Of a stretch of 64,000 nt of DNA, positions 33,482 through 44,885 are shown piece after piece (the first letter of the stretch is position 1; every line of letters begins with the position of its first letter). The position numbers were made by a program, and so were the translations under genes. The stretch spans positions 1,243,501-1,307,500 of the forward strand of contig SEMN01000100.1 of the NCBI GenBank assembly GCA_005408345.1. The letters are read 5' to 3'. The notes beneath the pieces were generated by a model that was not told the origin of the DNA, made no database searches, and saw only the letters and a program-made list of their open reading frames with translations. This DNA comes from Macquaria australasica. Its lineage: Eukaryota > Chordata > Actinopteri > Centrarchiformes > Percichthyidae.

Positions 33482-34073
33482 GCTTTGGGTAAAACAACAC
33501 AGTCTCGCTGCCTAAATAAGTTAAAAGAAGATCTTCACTCGAGCTGAACTGAAGAAGAAGAACATCTGACTTTTTTTTTTTAGCACAAATTGCTCCTTTG
33601 ATAAAGAATTTTCTTCACACTGTAGAATTTAAGATTATCAGCTCACGTTAACTGAAACTGTGATGCTGTAATTCGCTGTGAGAGTAAGCTGTGTTCCTCC
33701 AAACAATGTGACTGCTGTGCCCCCCCCCCACAAGACTGAGGATGATCGCAGCACTTAAAACCCAAATCTCTCACCACTAAAAAGCAGCACAAATGGTGTA
33801 CGGTTTGACAATGCAGTTTACCAAACAATAATGAACTTCAAGAGCTCGGAAGTGGACGCGTGGATTCCTCCTAGGCTCCAGAGTAAACACAGATCGGACG
33901 GATGCAATCTATCTATCTATCAATCTCTCACAAACATGCCCTTGCATTACAGCAAATAGTCTCCTACTGCTCCCACACTATGATTAGAGAAACAAAACAA
34001 ACCCTGCAGAAAAAATAACATACTTTTCTAACTTTCTCCAGGTTTTAGTTGAGGGATGATCAGTGGAGCAGCA

Positions 34074-34090
34074 GAACACACACACACATA

Positions 34091-34141
<51 letters not shown>

Positions 34142-34148
34142 ACACACT
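34074..34148. repeat. (AC)n microsatellite
   Basis: A nearly pure CA run with a few A/T interruptions lies directly upstream of the candidate internal irag1 promoter. Confidence 0.9.
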
Positions 34149-34183
34149 CCACAGCAGCCCAAAGAGGCATACAGAGCCCTTCT

Positions 34184-34193
34184 CCTTAAATGG
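34184..34193 (+). promoter_or_regulatory. irag1: Perfect CArG box upstream of candidate internal irag1 exon
   Basis: CCTTAAATGG fits the SRF consensus CC(A/T)6GG exactly. It lies about 200 bp before a consensus donor (gtaatg at 34400), in the intron where a short-isoform promoter of a smooth-muscle gene would be expected. By base composition, a few such matches are expected by chance in 64 kb, so the placement is the main argument. Confidence 0.35.
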
Positions 34194-34204
34194 TCAAAGC
34201 TCCC

Positions 34205-34399
34205 AGGAGTGAAAGAGAGGCTGCTGCTGTAAAAAGACAGGGAACAGAGGGGACGGGAGAAGGAAGGAGAAGCCCCGAGGATAGAGGAGTTTTCTGAGGA
34301 AAAGGCTGAGAGTGACAGTTTGACTGCGGGAAGTCGGTCTGAGTTGGAGAGATCAGCAGGAGTGTGTGTGTTTCTCCACAGCGCTAGTGGTGGACTCAG
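34205..34399 (+). other. irag1: Candidate alternative first exon (5' UTR) of short irag1
   Basis: This purine-rich stretch contains no ATG and ends in 'ggtggactcag' followed by donor gtaatgtg. If spliced to 38291, the first in-frame ATG is 38438 (context ccgccATGc), reading [16 protein letters not shown], close to human short-form MPHIPEDEEPPGEPQ. The resulting protein would be 788 aa. The 5' end and actual use are inferred. Confidence 0.35.
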
Positions 34400-37300
34400 G
34401 TAATGTGCGTGCTCCCTGTGGACAGGTTGGGATGATCGGCTGCGTGGAGCTGTGGGGTCTTAGCGGGTGATGGTTTTAGGTGGACACATGCAGCTTCAGG
34501 AGATGCAGGTTCGGCTCTGTCTGTTAGCGTCTCTGCAGCTGTGTCAAACTTGTGCAAGAGGGTGTGTTTTGGGACTTTTTGACAGTTGTCGGCCTGACTT
34601 GCAACTGCCAGGGTGAGTTTACATAATCTAGTGTTTGTCTGGAAGTGAATCTGTCATCATTCCTCCTTCTTGATGTGTGATCGTGCATTTTTCAGTCAGT
34701 GGGTTTATCTACTCCCTCACCTGACTGTACATCTCTCATTTCTTTTTCTTTCTCACACTTCCTCTGCCCTGTTATCTCAGATTGTGGCTCTGTAGCAACC
34801 ACTTCCTCTGCTGGCCCTGTACTCTGTGCTTCACGCAACCAAATTTTAAACAAATCTGGCAAGAGGGAGCGGGCTTATGTAACAGAGGAGGGGAGGAGGG
34901 TGCCGGTCCCCTCGTCTCCCTCTGAGGAAAGAGACAGCTAGGCCTGGCTGCAGTGAGAAGTTAATTCTGACTCTGATGGTTCTAATGGACAAATATGTTT
35001 TCTTTTAGAGGATGAGTGAGTACCGTAAGAACAATATTTCCATGTCCTCGAGGAGTTGTGGTGCCAGGGCACTCTGTGTTCAGGCTTGTATGTTCTGTCC
35101 TGCCCCCCCCCAGGAAATAATCTGAGTGATTCAATTACTCTGCAATATTTATCTCAGTCTCATGGTCTGCCGGGGAAACAGTCTGCGCCGTCGAGTCTCC
35201 TGCACGACAGGTTGACATCTTTGTTTGGGCTGAGGCAATAGTTTCTTCTGCCTCTGTCTGCACTGTGTCGTGCTCTGGTTCATTACTCTTCAAAAGACAT
35301 TGAAACTGCATTTGCAAGTTTGTTTGGTTGCTTAGTAAGAAGTTTTCCTTAGAAATGGACTAAAACAGACTTGTTACTATTAGAATTATCAGTGATTTCT
35401 TTGTTGTTCTTCTTTGTCTAGTTATTCATCTCCTTATTTGGCAAATTTTGGGGAAAAAACAGCTATAAGCTATAAAAAAAGTAGAATATTGATGAAAGAA
35501 TTAAACAAAAAAAGATTAGTTTAGTCAGTCACGACAAATGCAGATGGTTATTACCAAACACGCCCTGAACTACAGGGGAAATAATAGAAAGATAATCACG
35601 TTGGAAATATTTGGTGACTCACTATCATATTTATATATGCAGTAGAACATCAAAGCTGATCTCTTTTTCTCTGATTTGATAAATAATAACAGATGAAGTA
35701 GACTGAGAAGACGGTTCATACTTTCAGGTATGAGAATCAGATGAAATGAGTGATTCAGCAAAAGACATGTTCCTTCTCTCCTCACCAGCAAGGGAGGAGA
35801 TATTTCTTAAATGGTAACTCAGCTCAGCAGCGGTGTAGTGAAACTGCTTTATTTAAAGTGTTAAAACTTCTGTACTAGAGGCTACTGCATGCTGGGAAAG
35901 AGTAGTGAATTTAATCCTGTGTGACAGTATTCTTGCAGTCAGGAAATATCCTCGCAGCTCACTGGGAGACAGTTAAACAACCCATTTCCTCCCCAGTGAC
36001 TCACAGCCTTTCTGTCCCTATATGTTCCCAAGGACTTGTCATGTCTGTGATGACACTGAACAGCACTCTGCATATTCTGGCCCTGAATTCACCAAGGATT
36101 TGTCCTGTGTAAAGTGCATGCCATACCTCTGAAATAACCAATAATTCATCACGCCTTTCCACTCGCTTGCACACCTTATTTATCAGCTGGTGAATATGAC
36201 TACAAGCGCCGGCAGTGAAGACACAGCCACACCTGTGCTGGCCATGCATATGTTAATCTGTCTATTTTTAACGAATGGGGACTACATTAACCCCTGACAA
36301 TAGTTTGTGCAGACTCTGAATACACTGCTCCTTCAGAGGGTTAAATCTGCTCTGCATTCACATTTGCATAAATTTGTTACTGAAAAGAGAAGAGCTGCAA
36401 GTTTGAACAATGCTTCAAACACGTTGCACACACATAATATTTAACTAAATTAGGTCATGTTTCTCTTTAGCTTAGTGAGCCAGGTAACTGCTGCAGTATT
36501 GATGGCAAACAGCAGTTGAACTGAATAATTGTTCAAGTAATTATTGAAGCAAAAGCAACAAAACTCCACTGCTTCCAGCTTCTCTAATGTGAATGTAACA
36601 GTAAACTGAATCTCTCTGGAGATTTGGACTGTTGGTATATATTTGCATGGATCATATCATGGGTTCTGATTGCACACATTTACATTGTACCTCGCTGTTG
36701 CTCCGGCAACATCGTTGATCATTAATGCCAAGAATATATGCAGTGTGTCCACTATCCTGACTCAAATTAGCCAAACAAGAGCAACATACTTTTCATTTTT
36801 GCATAATTTCTTAATTTATTTTCTTCCTCCTCACAGCTAAATGCTGCATTGCTGTTAGCTTTTCATATTTTGTTGTGTCTTTTACCAGTTGTCTTCATTC
36901 TATGTTATTTTGATAATACTGACAGTCTCTTCCACCTTGAACTGTAACAAATTCACACTGATGATTAAGTGAAAAAACATTTCATGTAGAGTAACTCAGT
37001 TGTCTGTGCTTGTTCCACACAGCATGAACTCATATTTGTGTTCCTTTCTTAATTTATCTACAGCCCCCTCTGTTTGTTTTAAACTGTCCCTCAGGAGCTC
37101 ATTGCCTCATTGCCAGTCTGTGAGAGCAAGTTACACTGAATGTTTTATAACAACCCAGTGCATCCCAGTCAGTGTGTTTCTGGTCAAAATATTAACTGCC
37201 CGATGAAAGTCACCGTGTGGGAAGAAAAACAGGCTCAGGCTCAGTCATCATGAGCGGTATTTATTTGCGTTTTTGCGTTGAATTCTGCATGAGTTTTGCT

Positions 37301-38290
37301 GTTTTTGTGTTATCGCTCCACCGAGCATCACTCTGATAAAAATAATAAAATTGCTGCCCATTACTTTTTGAGTCTAGAAGAATCTAATCAGTTTCACTAT
37401 CTCCCAAAGCCAAAACGCCAAGATCATCTGAGACTTCCGTCTTAAAAAATGTGTTGAATGCATTTCCTTCCTCATAAAACATTTGCAATGCCGCTTGTTG
37501 GCTCATTACTGCATTCCTTGGTGTGTTACAGCCACCTGTAGATCAGTAGAGTAACGCAACCCAACAGCAGGATGTGAATTGTGTTGCTTGTGTTCTTGCA
37601 TGCGTGCATGCATCCTCGTGCACAATACAAACTAAACAGGGACCTACTCGTACAAACATTGCTCCATAGCGCTACTAGTGGTCAAAAACTCCACAGGATA
37701 CCTTTAAGTGAATATTCACATTTTTCAGCTTTTACTTTATTTGCTGAACTTCCTTTGATCCCTGGGTGGCGGTACAACAGTTGACGCCAAATTTGATCCA
37801 AGTCATTGGAGAGAATTGTTACTGTGGCTGATTAAATGTTTCATGACATTTTTCCATACCAGGAAGAGCAGGAACACTCACTGCAAATGAATGTGTTCTT
37901 ACTCGTGTGAGAGTTCAAAAGCCATACAATTGAGTCATAGGAAAAAGTTTGTTGTTTTTGAGGTAACAGCCTGTTGGGAAAATTTTCTAATACTGCTGTT
38001 CCAAGGCAATCGAGATTGAAGCTATTTAGGGATTTGTTTATGGTGTGACGGTTTTGTTAGTGCTACTGTATCTTTTTTTAGCTGTGGTTAACCAGAAAAG
38101 ACTTCCTTCAGAATATGCATGTGCAAGTCATTTGTTCAGACCAAAAGATCAGCAGATAATGTACCAGTTCAACAACTACCTGCAGTTAAGGAAGAGTTTC
38201 CCTCAATGTTTACTCATCTAATTCACATGTGTCTACTCATGCATTATGTACATGTTTTTGTGTCTTCATGTGTGCATGATGATCTTGCAG

Positions 38291-41200
38291 CTTCAGGAAG
38301 AGGAGGATCTCTTGCCACAGGGATCTCCTCCTGAACAAAGTGATCATAACTCCAAGGAGTCCTGTGACGCCCCCTGTGCTACTGAGAGACCTTTTATTTT
38401 CCCCCACACCCGCTCACGCCCCTCACTGACCCCCGCCATGCCCACGCTGCCCGAGGAAGAGGAGGACTCCCCCGAGGAGCTGGACAGTTCCTCCAGCTCT
38501 CCCAGTACAGTGAGTGCACACTCTCATGTAGCACTTATTCTGTTTTTTGAAGCATGTGAGGCCATAAAAACTGACACTGAATAATCCGCTTGGCCCTGGT
38601 GAGGAAATTCTACCAATGTTGCTGCTGAAGTTGGTCCTCAAAATGCTGTTTTCAGTTTAGCAGTAGAAGCATTTTAATAATCCTTCGTAAGTGAGAGGAC
38701 AATGTTTTTTTTCTTCAACCACAGACCTTGTGTTTACCCTGGTTGCAAATGCTCCCCGTGGTTATGAGACTGACGCTGTGCTGTGCTGAGAAGTTTCAAA
38801 CGATCACAGCTACAAACTCTAGATACCATACTGGGATTTGACTTGGTACATATTTTTACTTTCTTGGCTTTGTTCTCATATTTCTGCGGTTTCCCACATA
38901 ATGTTAACAAATTAATCAGTAATTCCACCGATTCCTGGATGTTTTATGAGTCTTTGAAGGCCACTTTGCCTGTCTTTTACAGTAATTCACCCACAGCAGA
39001 GCCACTGCTGAAGTCTTTAAAAAGATGTGTGGAGTTTTCAGTAGAGCTGACTGACATCAGCTCTGTTTACTCTTCGGTTTTTCATGGAGGCTGCGTCTCT
39101 GTAAAATGTCAGCTTTAAGCCCCTTGAGGCAAATTTGTGATTTGTGGTTTTGGGCTATATAAGTAGATATTTACTTGACTTGACTTCAGGATTTAAAAAT
39201 AAACATTATTGCTTGATGATGGTGACATTTCTTGAGATCATCAGATTGGTTCTAATATGATCTGAAAACTTTGGCAACACCAGCAGGAGCAAGTACTCCT
39301 TTGGTCAAAGGTAAAGGTTAATTTCACCCAAATTACATTTAATTTTCTCAGATTTTCTCCTTTACTCCTAGTGCTGTCTGTGCTTGCAGATCATTTTAGT
39401 AATTGAAACTATCTGCAAGTTAATGCAGGGTTTTTTAGATATCCACCTCTGCAACTCCTGCTGTCACCTTAATACAATGGAGCTGAATGCAGTTTTCTTT
39501 GTGCCCCTTAGAGCTTTGAGAAATTACATTTGAAAAAATACCAACGTGTCTTCTTGAAAACAATGCCCTGATTAATTCATAATTCACAAACCTCAATGTC
39601 AACTTTTTTTTTCAGACATTATTTTCTGTTGAAAGTGGTCCCTGTGAAAACTTTTGAGTAACGAGGACACTGTTTCTAGAAAGACATATTTCTGTTGAAT
39701 TTTTTTTGAGCACCACAAATTCCATTAATTCTCATTGTACTGGGGAGGGAGCGGTCATTTCAGAGATGGATACCTCAAAAGCAAACAAAACCCAAACTAC
39801 CTGCATGGCTAGATTCCAGTAGGAGTGAATGAAGATTAGAAATATAGCTTTTTCAGCATATCATAACAACAAGAAGAGCATAATCTTGAAGGGGTCAAAC
39901 ATCCTGCAGACAGCAAACTGTTAAACAGTCGGCTGTCCGAGTCCTCAGAGAACATTGTCTTCCTCTGCAGTCGGTCATTAACACACAGGCTAGATAAGAC
40001 ATCTCTGCAGAATGTAATGAAGTTGTGTAATCTCATCTTGAGGGGATGTGCCAACGCTATAAAAGTATCCACCTTTATCACAGCACAGCCGTGGCCTTTG
40101 TGCGGGTTTACCATCAGAACAAATCCTTTTATTAGGATTCTAGTGCAAAGATAAGCTCTGAGAGGAGCTCTTAGGGAATTAGTGTTTGATCTCTGTCTTT
40201 ACTTGCATACTTACCTTTGATGGCTGGACAAGGATTTGGGATTTTATGAAACAGGAATTTATGAATACATGAAGTTCAGTTTACTCATCACTAGCTGTAC
40301 AATTTAGCCTGCAGAAATAGTTGTATAATGTGCTCTGTGGCTCTGGACAGACTGTATGCATGACAAACTGGAGGTGTGGGGTTTTAAAGAAGTGGGCACG
40401 GGAATAAAGGTCAGGATGTCTCGGCCTCTGCCGCTTCGATTTTGACCATTCTTTTTTAAAATCTGTCCCTTGTGAGACCCTCAACTTTATGGATGTGCAA
40501 TTATAAATCTCTGGAGTGCTCTTCTAAACAGATCTATGACAACGTTCACAGTCAACATAATGCATCTGAGTGTTAATTTGTTCTTGTTAATCATTTTCTC
40601 TTGGAGATTTTCATGCTCATGCTCGTTTGCATCTGTAGTTCTAAAAAATGACTGCTGCTGAAAACTTCTCCAGCATTTACCTCACAGCAGCACTTAACCA
40701 GTCCAGACTACATGTGAACCTGAGCCTGAACAAACCACAAACCCGTTTCTTATAATCAGGAAGCGTGTTGAGGAGATTTAAGTGGGTCTTTCTTGCCACC
40801 CTCTACTTCATTCTCTATTTAACCAAAGCCGTGGTTTATCTCGACATCTAGACAAGTGTCTATGAAATGACACTATGAGAGCGGGAAAGTTGCGGGTCAG
40901 ACAGCTAAACACTGAGCTGAAACTCACTATAAAGCTCCAAGTGATAATTCTCCGTACTGTACCATGAGCGACAACTTTAACATTGTTTTCATTTGATGCA
41001 TTGTTATTATAAAAATATAAATTATAGCCGTTTTAAAGGTAACACAATACATACATGTAATGCACAGTGAGTGAGATGAACCGAGAGGTCCATAGGGGCC
41101 CACTGCTCGATTTTGCCCTGGGGCCCCATAATGCGTCAATCCAGCCCTGAGTACAGTCTTAATATCCTGTAAATGTAAATTCCTACACTATATCCATATC

Positions 41201-42566
41201 TGTTAAATCAAAACAAAAACCTGTGGCAGTTTTGCTGTAACCCTGTTTTAACTTTTAACCTTTTTTTTTTTCAGTCTACTCCGGGTGAAAGTCGAGCTGT
41301 CGTCATGACCGCCCCCACTATCGTCTACCCACCGCAGGCCACTATTGTCCAACAAGATGGACGCCCCCTCGAGCAGACCAGGTAATCGTCCACCATCTTA
41401 AACGCTGAAATAGTTTTCTTCTTTTTTCGGCTGTAAATGGAGACAATGTGTCTGAATCATTACTGCTTCCTCTCTCAGGCCACACAGTCCCAGAGCTCGC
41501 CTGGCCAGAAACTCATCCGGAGGTCCCATGACCACAGTCGGTGGGTAAACCCTGCGCACACACACACACACACACGCACAATGCAGCTGTAATTATCTAA
41601 GATAAAGCTAACCACTATGAGAGCTATTTTGATGTTATCATTAGCAACATTTTCTTCAGTCCAGCACCAAAATCACTGGGGTTTTTTCTGTAGTGTTTTT
41701 CCATAAAGTTAACTGTTTCTGTTTTTAAGTGGACATTTATAAAACTATCAACACTATCAAAAATAGCAACCTTTGGATCTCTCTTTCTAATGATGAATAA
41801 AAAACAAAATAATGCTCTCATGTTGTGTAGTTACACAAGTAGCTTCACAACATTTAGACTAAGTTTGGTCATTGGTGTCCTGAGAGATTAATCTGTCGGT
41901 GTGTCCTCCCACATGCCTGAAATGCTTTTGCTGCTTTTGTTTAGCTTGTTGCCCTTTCCTGAGGAGAGGGGGAGATAAAAACGTCCTTAACTTGGCCAAC
42001 CCTCATCACCTGATTTATTGGCTCACATCCATCTGGGAATTATTGCTTGGCACTATAACTTCCACTTTAATATCTTCTTCAAATTACTTCAGTCCAAAAG
42101 CACTCACAGATTCTGTTTACTTCTTGTGCTTAAACATTACTTAAAGATGTACTAAAATGTGTATTTTTAAATCCTTATTACCTGATGTTTTCTCTAATAA
42201 TAGGCAAACAGGCCTACTGGTCAACACTGCTGTTTGTCTATAACTGGATTTTGTTTGTTTTTATCTTGACAAGTTGTTATTACAATTAATATGTAGAAGC
42301 GTCGAAATGTAGAAAAAAAACATGGAATCAAAGCAAGTGTGCGTACGTGTGTGTGTGTGTGTATTGTGTTTCTCAGACAGCACAGGTAACGTGATCGACC
42401 TGCTGAAAGATCAGCTGCCGGAGCTGCAGCTCTCCGAGGAGGATCGACAGAAGAACCTGGAGCTGCTCGAACAGGCCAAGAAGGTCAGCGACCGCTTCCT
42501 GACGCGCCGCGGCCGCCGCTCCACCGGCAGCCTCACTGACTCACCCACAGGTAGTGATCGCACAAA

Positions 42567-42610
<44 letters not shown>

Positions 42611-44824
42611 GAAACAGTGGCAGTAGCAGATAATTTCTTAAGCATGAGTTGATTGGTAAGAAGTCATATGTTGTCTTCGTTGCTGAGCGGGCTCTGGTAA
42701 ACTCATCATTCGTATAATTGGATTTAGTTTGTTACTTTAAAAAGGGTAAAAAAGTCACACTGAACTCAATTAGGCATTAATTCAATTAGCTTTAATTCAC
42801 AAATGTTTTTTTCCCGCAGGTCTTTCTCCAACTCCAACTCCAACTCCGTCATCGTCACCGTGTTCATCTAGAAGCAGCTCACTGACTGTGGCTCCTCAAA
42901 CTGGTAACATACTTCATTCTTTGTCTGGGTTCTACACAACTATTTACTATTCATTTATAACTTTTCTACCCTGTTTCTTATTTTCCTATTATTTTTTTTG
43001 GCCACTGGAGTTTGCCAGAATGATTTTGTTGGTTGTTTTCTGCTCTTTCGGCTGTAGGACCCACAGAAGCGACCCATGTCAGCTCACAGTCGGTTGGGCA
43101 GGTAAATAAATTATTATAATTAAATTATTATAATTAAAAAACAACATTCACTCACGATGGCAGGAGGTGTAAATTATTATTATTTTTTGATGCATGCTCA
43201 TTTTCCCCAATTAAAACTGTCTGTGTTAATTTTTCTTCCCTTTTTATTGTGTTTTTAAAGGTTTCTCTAATTTGTTTGTAAAGCACGTCGCCTCTGTAAA
43301 CTTGCCTTGCCATTAAAAATCAGCCCTGCCTGAATTTAATCTAATCAACCACTCAATACTAACCGGTCCATGCAACATTAATTAACACAGGAAATTGTGC
43401 TGTGTTGTCCTCTCTTGTACCATCTGGAGGTTCCTTCAGTGCGAGAACAGCATGACTTGATGACCCAGGATCAGGAGGTCAGATTAACAGATTCACTCAC
43501 TGCATTTATTTTTCTTAACACAGATATGACAAACTTAATATTGAAACTTCACAGATATGAGAAACTTAATGTTGTCTAATTCACACATGAAGAAGAGAAG
43601 ACTGAAGTCATGCAAAAGAACATGGTCAACTCCCGCACACTGTCAACTCTACGTTTACTGAGGAAGGAACATTTAATTTGCGGACTTTTGTCAGCATTAA
43701 ACTCACAATATGAAAGAAACATCTTAATACTTGAGAAAAAAATTGGAATTGACTTTTGATTGCTTGTTTCAGCCTGTGTCTTGAGTATAAAGATGTTTTT
43801 AATCATGCTAGCAGCGACGTGGCTCTAGGGATGGCAGTGTCGGTCGGTCTTCCACTTTGGTCAAGACTGAAATATCTCGACAACTGTTGGACAGGTGGCC
43901 ATGAAATTTGGTAAATTTGGACATTCATGCTCCCCAGAGGATGAATCCCAATGACTTTGATCCCCTGACTTTTCCTCTAGCGCCACCATGAGGTTGGTAG
44001 TGAACATTACCTGCTGCTCAGCTTGTGAGCATGTTGCCATGCTACCGTTAGCATTTAGCTTAAAGCACTGCTAGTACAGCTGCAGGCTCTTGTTTCAACA
44101 TCTTTGAGTTTAATGCCCGATGAAGGTGCTGACAGTGTGCGGGAGTTTAATACATTCTTTATCAATACAAATATGGAATTGTTATTCAAATACTACAGGT
44201 TTATTAACACAACAGGGATGCTGAGTGTATTAATAATAGTCATGGTCTTGCTAACCTCAGGGCAACAGACTGTTGGTGGACTGGAAGCCCACTGAGAAGA
44301 GGAAAGTGTCCTCAGGGACTCTAACACCCCGTTTTGCTGTTCAGAAGGAGAACTGTGATCCTGCTTCACCTAAGAGTCCTCCAGCAGTCGGTAAAGGGGA
44401 TGAGGGAGCTGGTCCAGGCCGGAACCCCAACCAGGCCCCCGCCACAGGGGTGGCCAAGCCCGTCCCCCGACCCCCTACTCAACAGGCTCCCTGTACAGCA
44501 GAGATCAAGACGATTGGGGCCTTCCCTCCACTAATGAGGGCTGTTTCCTGGGATGCTGTAGGCAGCCTTAATTCTCGAAATGGATCCCCGAGTTTCCCTC
44601 CTACAGCGGAGGATACCTTTTCAGACAAGCCCAGGGATGCTGTCTTCAAGTCCTCAGGGTACAAGGACCTCCCCTCCCAGCCGGGGGGTGTACATAAACT
44701 GTCTAAATTCAAAGAGGTAAAGCATTGGTTCAGCAGATTACATGTTACTGTCATTACTGCCTGCTTTTGTAGTCAAATGCCCATTCAGTAAAATGTTATA
44801 AGAAGGGCAGAAATGTTTTGTTCT

Positions 44825-44885
<61 letters not shown>

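Larger units (their letters stand above)
32255..38290. other. Longest irag1 intron, with element insertions and a possible internal promoter
   Basis: Six kilobases lie between exon 32226-32254 and exon 38291-38509. They contain the 1.05 kb hAT-like element (32429-33481), an (AC)n tract (34074-34148), the candidate internal promoter and first exon (34184-34400) and a repeat fragment near 37620-37710. The open frame at 34699-34941 is unsupported. No other coding exon was recognised. Confidence 0.5.

Noticed and set aside
34699..34941. 80-residue open frame in the large irag1 intron
   Set aside because: It has no recognisable family, no paired splice sites in frame and no conserved motif; such lengths are expected by chance.
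44104..44295. Small open frame before irag1 exon 44261
   Set aside because: It is the intron 5' extension of the real exon's region read in another frame, next to a family A repeat; the acceptor at 44260 explains the coding part.
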